NCBI GenBank assembly: GCA_029821265.1
Contig: JALGTR010000016.1
Location: 1-40,976 of the forward strand
Reading direction: 5' to 3'
DNA: 40,976 bases
From: Candidatus Zipacnadia bacterium
GTDB taxonomy: Bacteria > Armatimonadota > Zipacnadia > Zipacnadales > UBA5352
A program made the translations under genes and the position numbers. Shown piece by piece: positions 17,100 to 25,386 of the stretch. The notes under the pieces were generated by a model. The model searched no databases. It saw only the letters and a program-made list of their open reading frames with translations, and was not told the DNA's origin. The first letter of the stretch is position 1. Each line of letters begins with the position of its first letter.

Positions 17100-18062
17100 A
17101 TGGCGGAGATATCCCCCGCGCAGGGCGCAGGCACCGACGCACAGCCAGCCACGCCATCCCCCTGGCTTTACGTGCTGCTCGCGACGGTACCACTGACGTG
17201 GGGCTTCAACTTCATATCGCTGAAGGTGCTCAAGCAGGACTTCAGCGTGTACGGGCTGCTCTCGGCGCGCTACGCGCTGATGGTCGTGGCGCTTCTGGCG
17301 ACCGCGTGGGCGATTGAGCGGGATCTTACGATCCGGCGGGAGCACTGGCGATACCTGCTTGGCTTCGCCTTCGTCACGGTAATCGTCTATCAGGGCACCT
17401 TCGCGGCCGGTGTCTTCTACACGCTGGCGGCCGAGGGCTCGCTGCTGATCTCCACCGCGCCGATCTGGGCGCTGGTGATCAACCGCGTGCTCGGCTGGGA
17501 GCGGCTCACAAGACGACAGGTGGTCGGGACGATCCTCGGCTTCGTGGGCATCGCTGCGGTCATCCTCGGCGGCCTCGAGGCAACCGAGGTCCCGGAGCAC
17601 CACGTCTTCGGACTGGCAATCATGACGCTGGCCGGAATCCTGTGGGCCAGCTACGCGGTCTTCTCCAGGCCGCTGCTGCAGCACTACTCGCCGCTGAAGG
17701 TCACCACGTGGATCCACACGATCGGCGCGCTCGTGCTGATCCCGGTCGGTGCGCCGGCGGCGCTGTCGGTGAACTGGGCTGAACTGCCAGCCGTCAGTTG
17801 GCTGTGTCTGATTCACTTCTCGCTGCTGGCCGGAGTATACGCATTTGTGGTATGGTACCGTGGCGTCGCAACCATCGGCTCGTCGAAGACTGTGCTCTTC
17901 CAGTACTGCGTGCCGATCGTGGCCACGATGCTGGCGTATCTACTGCTCGGTGAGGTGCCGACGGCGGTTCAGGTGATCGGGATCGGAGTGACGCTGGTCG
18001 GGCTGAACCTCGCGGTTTCGAGCAGTCGGCGAGCGGCGGGAGCCGAGATACCAGGGGAGTGA
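17100..18062 (+). CDS. DMT-superfamily EamA transporter
   Basis: 320 residues with ten predicted membrane helices in two EamA repeats. The first (LATVPLTWGFNFISLKV ... AAEGSLLISTAPIWALVINRVLGWERL) and the second (MTLAGILWASYAVFSRPLL ... SKTVLFQYCVPIVATMLAYLLLGE) each end with the family's P-(I/V)-hydrophobic-E pattern. Such carriers move small metabolites, often exporting amino acids or nucleobase-like compounds, across the inner membrane; the substrate here is unknown. It follows a strong promoter and nearly abuts the phosphoesterase gene, so it is likely the first gene of that unit. Confidence 0.87.
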   Translation: MAEISPAQGAGTDAQPATPSPWLYVLLATVPLTWGFNFISLKVLKQDFSVYGLLSARYALMVVALLATAWAIERDLTIRREHWRYLLGFAFVTVIVYQGTFAAGVFYTLAAEGSLLISTAPIWALVINRVLGWERLTRRQVVGTILGFVGIAAVILGGLEATEVPEHHVFGLAIMTLAGILWASYAVFSRPLLQHYSPLKVTTWIHTIGALVLIPVGAPAALSVNWAELPAVSWLCLIHFSLLAGVYAFVVWYRGVATIGSSKTVLFQYCVPIVATMLAYLLLGEVPTAVQVIGIGVTLVGLNLAVSSSRRAAGAEIPGE

Positions 18063-18067
18063 CAGGG

Positions 18068-18832
18068 ATGAGGGCGCTCGTTTTCAGCGACGTGCATGGC
18101 GAGTTCGACAATCTCCGGGAGTTGATGCACCGCGCACCGGGGCTCGACTGTCAGATGGGCCTGTTCTGCGGCGATATCGTCAGGGGCCACGCGCGGGGCA
18201 ACGAGTATCTCGCCGCGCGCAGAGAGGGGCGGCGACCGGACCAGCAGAAGCCGGAGGTGCTCAATGAGCGCGCGGAAGACTACGCGCTGTACGCGGAGTT
18301 CCACCAGACGCTGCGCCCCTCGCCATTCCCGATCTTCGGCGTTCCGGGCAATATGGACGCGCCGGAGGGCCGCTACCTGACCTGCTCACTTGCCGAGGAG
18401 GGGGCGGACTCGCCGCTGGAGGTCGTCCACCGCATGCTGGCGCGCTGCGGCGACTGGACGATCAGTGGGCTCGGCGGAGAGATCACCGGCGCGGATCGCG
18501 AGGAGACCTTCGTGCTGCAGTACCCGCGCTGGGAGGCCCTGCACCAGCTTCGGCTGCTTGAGTTCGCCGACACCCCCACGATCATGGTTCTGCACACCCC
18601 ACCGATCGGTGAGGTCGTGGACCTCGACAACGGTGGGCATAAGGGCTCGGAGGCGGTCAACGAGCTCATCAACACCTACCAGCCGGAGCTTGTGGTCTGC
18701 GGCCATGCGCACGACGCGCAGGGCCAGGAGCGGATCTCGAACTCACTGGTGGTTAACCCCGGTGCGCTCAAGGGCGGCAACTACGCCGTCGTCGATCTCG
18801 AGGCCATGGAGGCCGAGTTCGGGCGGCTCTGA
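18068..18832 (+). CDS. Calcineurin-like metallophosphoesterase
   Basis: 254 residues. The di-metal site is complete: SDVHG (D8, H10), CGDIV (D36), GVPGNMD (N95), LHTPP (H176) and CGHAHD (H213, H215). This is the single-domain YfcE/MJ0936-like group, which hydrolyses phosphodiesters or phosphomonoesters. An insertion between the second and third motifs (HARGNEYLAARREGRRPDQQ) is longer than in YfcE. I choose ATG 18068, which has GGGGAG 8 bases upstream, over GTG 18059. The gene follows the transporter by 5 bases. The natural substrate is unknown. Confidence 0.85.
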   Translation: MRALVFSDVHGEFDNLRELMHRAPGLDCQMGLFCGDIVRGHARGNEYLAARREGRRPDQQKPEVLNERAEDYALYAEFHQTLRPSPFPIFGVPGNMDAPEGRYLTCSLAEEGADSPLEVVHRMLARCGDWTISGLGGEITGADREETFVLQYPRWEALHQLRLLEFADTPTIMVLHTPPIGEVVDLDNGGHKGSEAVNELINTYQPELVVCGHAHDAQGQERISNSLVVNPGALKGGNYAVVDLEAMEAEFGRL

Positions 18833-18991
18833 TCCACAACGACCACACGAGGCAACACGGTGCGGGAGGATCAGCTCGCACAGTGGCGGGCAGGACGTTC
18901 AGAACCCCGCTTCCGATTGACGTGACAACAGCATAGTGGGCGGTGGCGTCCCGGCGGATGCCGCCGTGCTTCTGGAGCATCAAAACAGGAC

Positions 18992-19588
18992 ATGTCGACC
19001 ATACAAGAGGCCGTAGAGGCCCTGAAGGACGGACGTTTCGTCGCACTTGAGGACCACCCCGAGCGCGAGAATGAGGCCGATGTTCTTCTGGCCGCCGAGC
19101 ACGCCACAGGCGAGAAGATCAACTTCATGGCGAAGCATGTGCGGGGGCTGATTACCGTCGCCGTCGCCGAGCCGATCCTCCGGCGGCTGGATATCCCTCT
19201 GCTGCCCCAGCGCTACACCATCGCGAACGCCCCGCGGTTCACTGAGCCCGTTGACGCGGTCAGGGGCTCGACCACCGGCGCGTCGGCCTACGATCGGGCG
19301 CTGACCCTGCGACTGCTGGCGGACCCCCAGTCGAGACCGGAGGACTTCTCGCGCCCGGGCCACATCTTCCCGCTGGCCGCGATGCCGGGGCTTCTGCGCG
19401 AAAGACGCGGGCACACCGAGGGCGCCATCGCCCTCGCAGAGCTGGCTGGGATCACGCCGGTGGTGGCCATCTGCGAGCTGATGAACGACGAAGGGCATAT
19501 GGCCCGCGGCGAGGACGTGCGCAGGTTCGTGCGCGAGCACGGGATGCCGCTGATCAGCGTGACGGAGCTGGCCGAGCACACGGCCTGA
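18992..19588 (+). CDS. ribB: 3,4-dihydroxy-2-butanone 4-phosphate synthase (single-domain RibB)
   Basis: 198 residues. It converts ribulose 5-phosphate to formate and the four-carbon precursor of riboflavin. The acidic loop EDHPERENEAD (20-30), RGSTTGASAYDRALT (91-105), RPGHIFPL (121-128) and GHTEGA (140-145) match the catalytic and Mg-binding elements. Small departures from the common form are TTGASAYDR (usually TTGISAxDR) and RGLITV (usually RGLICV). There is no fused GTP cyclohydrolase II domain and no other rib gene nearby. The 150-base leader does not contain a recognisable FMN riboswitch. It sits between the phosphoesterase and larA on the same strand. Confidence 0.88.
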   Translation: MSTIQEAVEALKDGRFVALEDHPERENEADVLLAAEHATGEKINFMAKHVRGLITVAVAEPILRRLDIPLLPQRYTIANAPRFTEPVDAVRGSTTGASAYDRALTLRLLADPQSRPEDFSRPGHIFPLAAMPGLLRERRGHTEGAIALAELAGITPVVAICELMNDEGHMARGEDVRRFVREHGMPLISVTELAEHTA

Positions 19589-19643
19589 GGCAGATCCGGG
19601 TCGTTGTGTGTGGTGCGCGAGGACTGCGAGGGAGGCGCCGAAG

Positions 19644-20900
19644 ATGGAGCTTCGCTTCAAGTACGGGCGCACGGAGCAGGTCGTCGAGGTCGCCGACGAG
19701 CGCGTGATCGAGGAGATCCATCTGCCATCCCCTGAGGGCATAGAGGATGTAGACGCTGCGCTCCAGGATGCGCTGGCGAACCCCGTCGGACCGCCGCTTG
19801 AGCAGATCATCGACCGCGGCGACCGCGTGGCCCTGATGACTGTGGACTTCACCCGGCCGAATCCCTCGCCGATGCTCTGGCCGCTCGCCGAGCGAATCGC
19901 GAGCCTCGGCGGCGAGGTCGAGGTTGTGATCGGGCTGGGTAACCACCGCCCGATGACCGACGAGGAGCTGGAGGAGTTCATCGGCACCTCGGATGTCCTC
20001 CAGCCGGATTCACGTGGTGAGCAGTGGGGGCTCGGCGAGACGTCACTGGGCACCCCGATCGAGGTCGCGCCCTTCCTGCAGGAGTTCGACAGGCGCGTCG
20101 TCTGCGGCTTCATCGAGCCGAGCTACATCGCCGGCTTCTCCGGTGGCCGCAAGATGGTCCTCCCGGGCGTCTCCTCCTATGATTCCATTACCCACAATCA
20201 CTTCCTGATCCTCACCGAAGGCCGCAAGCTGGGCGTGCTGGATGGCAACCCCGTGCACCAGGACATGACCGAGGCTGCGCAGGCTCTCGGCGTGGACTTC
20301 ATCTGCGACGCGGTCGTCAACCCCGATGACAGTTACGCCGCGATCGAGGCAGGTGAGCTGGTCGAGGCCCATCGTCGCGGAGCTGAGCGATCGCGGACGA
20401 TCTACGAGCACACGGTGGCGCAGAAGGCCGATATCGTCATCTGCACCTCGGGCGGCTGGCCGTATGATGTCGATATGGTTCAGGCGAAGAAGACACTGGT
20501 GCCGGCCCTCGAGTGTGTACGCGAGGGGGGCTGCGTGATCCTCGTGGGCGAGTGCGAGGACGGCTGGGGCGGCGAGAAGCCGTTCCGGCAACTGCTGGAG
20601 AGCGAGGACCCGGAGGCGATCATCGAGGAGATGCGCCGACGGCTGTCACAGGGCGATGTGGAGTGGCACTGGGCGCCATGCTCGACGGGCCTTCTCTTCT
20701 CCTCCGTGGTGCATGACCGCGGCGCGCAGCTGATCGTGGTCTCGGAGCTGTCTGATGACATCGAGGCGACCTTCGCCGACGCTGCGCCAGATCTCGTGAC
20801 CGCGCTGGAGATGGCGGAGGAGCGCCTCGGGCCGGACGCTTCCATTATCGGCCTGCACGACGGGCGCAGGGTCATCTGCAGGTCGGGCCCGAACGCCTGA
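19644..20900 (+). CDS. larA: LarA-like nickel-pincer-dependent hydroxyacid racemase/epimerase, atypical
   Basis: 418 residues from ATG 19644 (GGAGG 9 bases upstream). It has the two-domain LarA layout: DFTRPNP (R71), GLGNHRPMT (H101), then EPSYIAGFSGGRKMVLPGV and ITHNHF. Lys170 of GGRK aligns with the lysine that binds the Ni-pincer cofactor (K184 in Lactobacillus plantarum) and H186 with the Ni ligand H200; H101 aligns with catalytic H108. The second catalytic His (H174, ten residues before the Lys) is Ser160 here. The family racemises or epimerises 2-hydroxyacids such as lactate, malate or aldonates. The substitution argues against ordinary lactate racemase; the substrate is unknown. Cofactor supply could start with LarB (3167-3931). 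Confidence 0.82.
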   Translation: MELRFKYGRTEQVVEVADERVIEEIHLPSPEGIEDVDAALQDALANPVGPPLEQIIDRGDRVALMTVDFTRPNPSPMLWPLAERIASLGGEVEVVIGLGNHRPMTDEELEEFIGTSDVLQPDSRGEQWGLGETSLGTPIEVAPFLQEFDRRVVCGFIEPSYIAGFSGGRKMVLPGVSSYDSITHNHFLILTEGRKLGVLDGNPVHQDMTEAAQALGVDFICDAVVNPDDSYAAIEAGELVEAHRRGAERSRTIYEHTVAQKADIVICTSGGWPYDVDMVQAKKTLVPALECVREGGCVILVGECEDGWGGEKPFRQLLESEDPEAIIEEMRRRLSQGDVEWHWAPCSTGLLFSSVVHDRGAQLIVVSELSDDIEATFADAAPDLVTALEMAEERLGPDASIIGLHDGRRVICRSGPNA

Positions 20901-20940
20901 GAGCACGGGTGCGAACGTGCATGGAGCACAGGCAAGGAAA

Positions 20941-20965
20941 CGGCCCCGCCGATATGGCGGGGCCG
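20941..20965. terminator. Terminator hairpin after larA (25-bp element, copy 1)
   Basis: CGGCCCCGCC, loop GATAT, GGCGGGGCCG: a perfect 10-bp stem between the convergent larA homolog (+) and prepilin gene (-). The same 25 bases occur as an exact reverse complement at 21860-21884. Confidence 0.68.
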
Positions 20966-21019
20966 CTGGTCGTTCGTCGGCTTGCACCGGCGCTCAGCGA
21001 GGCCGGGCCGTACGCGCGC

Positions 21020-21655
21020 TTAGTAGGGCCACTGCGGCCACCAGTGAAGGTCCTCGGTCGGTTCGCCGGAGGCGAAGACCTGGGAGTTGTACCACTTGCA
21101 GTGGCCGTCGGCGAGGGCGATGTTGAGGCCGCCGTTGTGCATCTCTCGGGCGGCGGCGTCGATGGCGTAGTCGCTGTTGGGCGCGAGGCGGTACCGGTAG
21201 TAGTTGTTGTTCTGGGTCTCGCACATCATGACGGTGGAGGCTGGAGTGTCGAAGGCCGCGAGAGCCTGCTGGGGCCAGCCGTTGCTGACCGCGTAGGTGC
21301 ATAGGTAGGAGTCTGCCGGGGCTGATCCGGGATCGAGCGCCTTGTCACCAGCGCTGGGACACACGAAGATCTGCTCATTCTTCACGTAGGGCATGATGTA
21401 CTCGTACCAGTACGAAAACTGAGGCGGGTTGTAGTCTCCGGCATCGACGTAGCCAATCCATCGCACCGTCCGCTCATCGTAGTCCTGCGCGTACATAAGC
21501 TGCGCCAGCGCAATCTGCTTCATATTGCTCAAGCAGGAGGTCTGTCGCGCCTTCTCACGCGCACGGGCGAACACCGGGAAGAGAATCGCCGCCAGTATCG
21601 CTATGATGGCGATTACCACCAGCAACTCGATCAGGGTGAAACCGTTGCGCTTCAT
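21020..21655 (-). CDS. Prepilin-like protein with H-X9-DG domain (1)
   Basis: 211 residues from ATG 21655 (GGAGG 8 bases upstream; a TTG one codon earlier is also in frame). The leader MKRNG precedes [20 protein letters not shown], so prepilin peptidase should cut after Gly5, with Glu5 of the mature protein present. [18 protein letters not shown] follows the hydrophobic helix. CPSAGDK and the C-terminal [12 protein letters not shown] (H-X9-DG) mark the processing-associated family common in Planctomycetota and Armatimonadota. Such type II secretion/type IV-pilus-like pseudopilins are membrane-anchored until assembled; the role is unknown. The gene is bracketed by the two inverted 25-bp hairpins. 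Confidence 0.87.
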   Translation of the reverse strand: MKRNGFTLIELLVVIAIIAILAAILFPVFARAREKARQTSCLSNMKQIALAQLMYAQDYDERTVRWIGYVDAGDYNPPQFSYWYEYIMPYVKNEQIFVCPSAGDKALDPGSAPADSYLCTYAVSNGWPQQALAAFDTPASTVMMCETQNNNYYRYRLAPNSDYAIDAAAREMHNGGLNIALADGHCKWYNSQVFASGEPTEDLHWWPQWPY

Positions 21656-21856
21656 CAATCGCGCCTCCCATGGGGCATGCTGCTGTGCATTACCGTTAAG
21701 GTTGTGACGCCGCGCGGACGACAGAAGTTCGCCGCTCCACCCGCTATACCCACAGCCTCAGGGTCCTTCTATTGTCGACAGTCCGGGCGAGAATAGGTTT
21801 CCTTAAGAATCGGTGATGAAATCGCCATGCCTGCGATCGTTCTGGGGACAGATACT

Positions 21857-21887
21857 GCGCGGCCCCGCCATATCGGCGGGGCCGCGC
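21857..21887. terminator. Terminator hairpin after prepilin gene 2 (25-bp element, copy 2, inverted)
   Basis: GCGCGGCCCCGCC, loop ATATC, GGCGGGGCCGCGC: a perfect 13-bp stem located 30 bases beyond the stop of the prepilin gene 21917-22588 (-). Its inner 25 bases are the exact reverse complement of the hairpin at 20941-20965. Confidence 0.68.
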
Positions 21888-21916
21888 GTATAGGCCGATC
21901 AGGTCAGAGCCGGCCC

Positions 21917-22588
21917 TCAGTCACTGGGATCATTGTCGAGGTTGACCTGCCAGTTGGACGCCGCGAGGCTCTTGGCGTGGCCGTCGAAGTAGCCAACGTT
22001 GAACTGCTCGTTGTGGCGGGCTGCGCCCATGATGTAGCGCTTGCGGGGCTGCCAGCTCGCCTCATACGCGAGGATGACGGTGCACTCGAAGATCATGCCA
22101 GTCTGGGCGGGATAATCGATCGTGGCCAGAGGCTTCCCGCCCGCGTTGTGGTTGGTGCCGTAGCTGAGCGCGAAGCCATCGTAGCCTGCAGTGGCCGGAT
22201 AGGCGGTGGCGCCGTCCGCGGGCCAGTCATCCCATGTGGTCGCTGAATCGCTCCAGCGGGCCGAATTGGTCTGACTGTCGCTGGGGCAGACGAAGATCTG
22301 CTCGTTCTTGACGTAAGGCATGACGGCGCGGTACCAGATCGAGCCCGGGCTGTCGTTGGCCGCGAGGCTGTTCATGTGAACCGCGCTGGTCGGCCAGAAG
22401 GTCTCGTCGTAGTCCTGCATGTACATCAGGGCACCGACGCTGAGCTGCTTGACATTGCTCAGACAGCTCGACTGTCGGGCCTTCTCGCGTGCGCGAGCGA
22501 AGACGGGAAACAGGATAGCCGCCAGGATCGCGATGATCGCGATGACGACGAGCAGCTCGATGAGCGTGAAGCCGCTGCGACGCTTCAT
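21917..22588 (-). CDS. Prepilin-like protein with H-X9-DG domain (2)
   Basis: 223 residues from ATG 22588; the frame is open further upstream, but AGGAGG 11 bases before this ATG and the six-residue leader MKRRSG set the start. The hydrophobic helix [20 protein letters not shown] is identical to that of prepilin 1, followed by [25 protein letters not shown] lies mid-protein and [12 protein letters not shown] is the H-X9-DG motif. Between these lies a Trp/Tyr-rich domain ([20 protein letters not shown]) also found in prepilin 1. A consensus promoter about 155 bases upstream suggests separate transcription with a long leader. Confidence 0.87.
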   Translation of the reverse strand: MKRRSGFTLIELLVVIAIIAILAAILFPVFARAREKARQSSCLSNVKQLSVGALMYMQDYDETFWPTSAVHMNSLAANDSPGSIWYRAVMPYVKNEQIFVCPSDSQTNSARWSDSATTWDDWPADGATAYPATAGYDGFALSYGTNHNAGGKPLATIDYPAQTGMIFECTVILAYEASWQPRKRYIMGAARHNEQFNVGYFDGHAKSLAASNWQVNLDNDPSD

Positions 22589-22741
22589 GAGGTGTGTGTC
22601 CTCCTTGGGCAATGAGTAGCCGTGCGCGCGAGCAGCATGCTCGCGCGTGGCGCAAACGTGAAGACTGCCGGGCGGTTCCGCCGGATGACGTCGACTGGTA
22701 TCTACGTCAGGGGAACATCGTCCGCGGCGTCTTGCGTTGCC

Positions 22742-22771
22742 AGTATACCTGTGGAACGCGAACGGTGTCAA
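22742..22771 (-). promoter_or_regulatory. Consensus promoter for prepilin gene 2
   Basis: On the minus strand a perfect TTGACA (22771-22766), an 18-base spacer, then TATACT (22747-22742). The predicted start near 22735 gives a leader of about 145 bases before ATG 22588. It lies just after the pyrE terminator hairpin. Confidence 0.72.
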
Positions 22772-22793
22772 CGCCAGCGATGCCCGCAGAGAA

Positions 22794-22822
22794 GCGCTCG
22801 CGGCGCACAGCGCCGCGAGCGC
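22794..22822. terminator. Terminator hairpin after pyrE
   Basis: GCGCTCGCGGCGC, loop ACA, then the exact complement GCGCCGCGAGCGC: 13 bp without mismatch, 30 bases past the pyrE stop on the minus strand. No U-tract follows. Confidence 0.62.
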
Positions 22823-22852
22823 AAATCGTCGCAGGTCTCCCTGGCTCGGGGC

Positions 22853-23434
22853 CTACTCCACCGAGACGCCGAGATCCTCAACGGTGAACAGCGCGGTGAA
22901 ATCGTAGCCTGCCTCGACGATGGCTTCGCGCCCGCCCTGCAGCCTGTCCACCATCGCCAGGACCTGGAGGACCTTCGCGTCGCGCTCCTCCTCGATCGCC
23001 CTGACCGCCTCGAGCGCCGAGCCGCCGGTGGTGATCACGTCCTCGAGCACCACCACGCGCGCGCCGTTCTGCAGCGGTCCCTCGACCCGCTGCTGTGTGC
23101 CCCGCTCCTTGCGCTCCTTGCGCACGATGAAGGCGTCGATTCTCTGCCCATGGCAGATGCCCAGAGCGGAGACGGCGCCGGCGATCGGATCGGCCCCGAT
23201 GGTCATGCCTCCGACGGCCTGCACGTTCATGCCCTCGATCTGGTCGAGGATCACGCGCGCGAGGCAGTAAAGCCCCTCGCCCATGAGGGTGATCTGGGTC
23301 TTGTCCACGTAGTAGCTGCTGGTCTGCCCGGATGCAAGCACGAAGTGACCGTACTTGATCGCGCGTTCCACGAGCAGATCCCGCAGGCGGGCGCGAATGG
23401 TGGGCAGGTCGGAGGCCGGGCCGATTGTGTCCAT
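22853..23434 (-). CDS. pyrE: Orotate phosphoribosyltransferase
   Basis: 193 residues from ATG 23434, with GAGGAG 9 bases upstream; a TTG three codons earlier is less likely. It joins orotate to PRPP to make OMP in pyrimidine synthesis, in the cytosol. The PRPP-binding signature VVVLEDVITTGGSA is present. FVLASGQTSSYYVDKTQ is the N-terminal OMP-binding segment (usually SGxxSxxYxD). AVGGMTIGADPIAGAVS and FIVRKERKERGT (catalytic Lys/Arg loop) complete the fold. It stands as its own unit: a hairpin (23494-23522) precedes it and another (22794-22822) follows. Confidence 0.93.
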   Translation of the reverse strand: MDTIGPASDLPTIRARLRDLLVERAIKYGHFVLASGQTSSYYVDKTQITLMGEGLYCLARVILDQIEGMNVQAVGGMTIGADPIAGAVSALGICHGQRIDAFIVRKERKERGTQQRVEGPLQNGARVVVLEDVITTGGSALEAVRAIEEERDAKVLQVLAMVDRLQGGREAIVEAGYDFTALFTVEDLGVSVE

Positions 23435-23493
23435 CGTGACCAACTCCTCGAGCGCGCTGGGAGCGTCGGTGTGCTACACGCATGCATGCGACA

Positions 23494-23522
23494 CCCGCCG
23501 CCCTCAGGGCGCGGGCGGCGGG
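23494..23522. terminator. Terminator hairpin after the secreted helical gene pair
   Basis: CCCGCCGCCC, a 9-base loop, then GGGCGGCGGG: perfect 10-bp stem 35 bases past the stop of the gene at 23557-24417 (-), upstream of pyrE. Confidence 0.58.
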
Positions 23523-23556
23523 ACCGGTTGTGGATCATATAGTGCGACGGGGCGGC

Positions 23557-24417
23557 TCAGCCGGCAAGGCCGCGGAGCACCACCAGAGTCTGCTCGTTCG
23601 TGAAAAGCCGATAGAGCGCCGACCACGACACCGTGCCGGGCCGCTGCCGGACCTGCATCGGCGGCATCAGGCCCAGCTCTTCGACCAGATCGGCGGCGAT
23701 GTCCAGAGCGTTGGTCTGCCACTGCTCCTCGGTGAGAAGACGCACCTGGTCGGTCGCTGCGATGGCGATCTCCATGGCCTGCTCGAACTCAGGCGTGTCG
23801 GGACGATAGTAAAGCGACAGGTAATCCGTGAGGATCGGGATGCGCGCGGTCACGAAGTTGAAAGTGTCCAGATGCTTGACCGAATTGAGGACCTCGGCGG
23901 CGCGCTGAATGCGTCCCATCGCCACCCGCTGCTGCTGGAGGATCCGCTGCATGCTCTCCTCCATGTTCACCGACTCCGGCGGCGTCCAGTCAAAGGCCTG
24001 GTTCTGCTGGCGGGTGAGGATATTCTCGAGGTTGGCGAACTCCCTGTCCACCGCGCGCATCAGCGTCAGTTGCGCCTGCTGACGTTGCTCCCTGTAGGAG
24101 GCGATCACCCGCTGTGCCTGCTCCGAGGGCATCTGGCCGGCGACAAGCTGCGAGCGCGCCTGCTGAAGCGTGGGACGAATCTGCCGCAGACGCTGCTCAT
24201 CGGCCTGCCTTTGCTGGCGCACCAGGTCCTGAATGCGCTCCACGACCGGGATCATCTGCTGGGCCTGACTCGGCTGCAGCCCGATGCGTCGGAACAGCGC
24301 AAGCGCGTCGGCCTGGGCCATGGCATCTCCGAGTTCATCCGCGCTGGCCGTCGGCGCCACAGAGATCATCATCAGCGCTGTGATGACGAACGCCGCGTAC
24401 TTCGCGCAGCTCTTCAT
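23557..24417 (-). CDS. Secreted helical protein, second of a coupled paralogous pair
   Basis: 286 residues. The signal peptide is KYAAFVITALMMISVAPTASA, cleaved before DE. The mature protein is almost entirely alpha-helical and Gln/Arg-rich (VVERIQDLVRQQRQADEQRL, then ASYREQRQQAQLTLM), with coiled-coil character up to about residue 180. LFRRIGLQPSQAQQMIPVVERI resembles the LTxxQ-type helix of periplasmic Spy/CpxP chaperones. Its C-terminus (WSALYRLFTNEQTLVVLRGL) is similar to that of the preceding gene. The ATG overlaps the upstream stop by 4 bases. The function is unknown; a periplasmic chaperone- or sensor-like role is a guess. Confidence 0.68.
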   Translation of the reverse strand: MKSCAKYAAFVITALMMISVAPTASADELGDAMAQADALALFRRIGLQPSQAQQMIPVVERIQDLVRQQRQADEQRLRQIRPTLQQARSQLVAGQMPSEQAQRVIASYREQRQQAQLTLMRAVDREFANLENILTRQQNQAFDWTPPESVNMEESMQRILQQQRVAMGRIQRAAEVLNSVKHLDTFNFVTARIPILTDYLSLYYRPDTPEFEQAMEIAIAATDQVRLLTEEQWQTNALDIAADLVEELGLMPPMQVRQRPGTVSWSALYRLFTNEQTLVVLRGLAG

Positions 24418-25313
24418 TGCGCCTCACCTCCGCCGGCAGCCGACAGTTCCTGGAGCACGGCAACACTCCTCTGGCTGCCCACCACCTGCACCACCTCATC
24501 CCAGCGCACCGGTCGCTGAGCGGCCGGGCTCATCCCGAGGGCGTTCTCCACCATCTGCGGGATTCGCGGCCGCTGCGACTGATACTGCTGAGAGGTCCAC
24601 GCGCGCACCTGGTCCATGATGTTGAGCAGCGTCGCCGCGACGGCATCGAAGTTCGGCGAGTCCGCGCCTACGATCGCCCACGCCATCCGCTGCGCCTCGG
24701 CCTCCGCGAGCATCTGATACTCGTCAGGCATCAGATCACGGATGGCATCGAGTTCGGCGGCGACGAAGGCGCCGACGCTCTCCATCCCACCCAGTCGCTG
24801 CCGACGGGCCTCGCGCTCCGCGGCAGCCTGTTGCGTCTCCACCATGGCGCGCTGATTCTCGCTCAAGCTGCTGACGAACTGCTGCGCGGCCGAGATGCGG
24901 GCGCTGCTCAGCTGCTGCTCGGCGCTGCGGACCTCCTCGACGGCGCGGTTCGCCACGCGCTGGGGCCCCGATGGGGCTTCGTTGCCGGCCATCCACGCTT
25001 CGATGACCGCCTCAAAGGCGTCCTGGTGCTCCTGCCAGGTCTGCTCGCGCAGCTCCTCGACGGCCTGCCGCTGCTGCTCGACGCGCTGCGCCAGCGCCAG
25101 AGCACCCGATATCTGCTCGGGCGTGAGCTGCAGCTCGCGGACGGTCATCATGATCTCGACTTCCTGCGCGAGGTCGGACGGGTCGGACGACATCGCCGTC
25201 TGCCCGGCCTGCGGAGCACCGAAGGTCCCTGTATCCGCGGCTGCGAGGCTGGCGACGAGCGCGATCGCCGCCAGCGCCGCCAGCATCGCGAAGGCCCAAC
25301 TCCTCCTGCCCAT
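24414..25313 (-). CDS. Secreted helical protein, first of a coupled paralogous pair
   Basis: 299 residues. The signal peptide spans WAFAMLAALAAIALVASLAAA, cleaved before DT. RELQLTPEQISGALALAQRVEQ carries an LTPEQ motif as in Spy/CpxP/LTxxQ proteins. A long Gln/Glu/Arg-rich helical middle follows (EQQRQAVEELREQTWQEHQD, ETQQAAAEREARRQRL). The C-terminus (WDEVVQVVGSQRSVAVLQEL) parallels that of its partner gene, with which it shares a 4-base ATGA overlap. A consensus promoter lies 75-100 bases upstream and a hairpin follows the partner, making a clean two-gene operon. The function is unknown. Confidence 0.7.
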   Translation of the reverse strand: MGRRSWAFAMLAALAAIALVASLAAADTGTFGAPQAGQTAMSSDPSDLAQEVEIMMTVRELQLTPEQISGALALAQRVEQQRQAVEELREQTWQEHQDAFEAVIEAWMAGNEAPSGPQRVANRAVEEVRSAEQQLSSARISAAQQFVSSLSENQRAMVETQQAAAEREARRQRLGGMESVGAFVAAELDAIRDLMPDEYQMLAEAEAQRMAWAIVGADSPNFDAVAATLLNIMDQVRAWTSQQYQSQRPRIPQMVENALGMSPAAQRPVRWDEVVQVVGSQRSVAVLQELSAAGGGEAQ

Positions 25314-25386
25314 CGGTCAACCACCCTTGCGCTGCGCTGAATGGAGGCATGCACGGCCTCTGCGTCCGTACAGGGGATTCGCGCCA

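Noticed and set aside
18839-18991. Possible FMN riboswitch before ribB
   Set aside because: The conserved RFN-element boxes (AGGGTGAAATTCC-like and GGCGGT-like paired segments) are not found in the leader.
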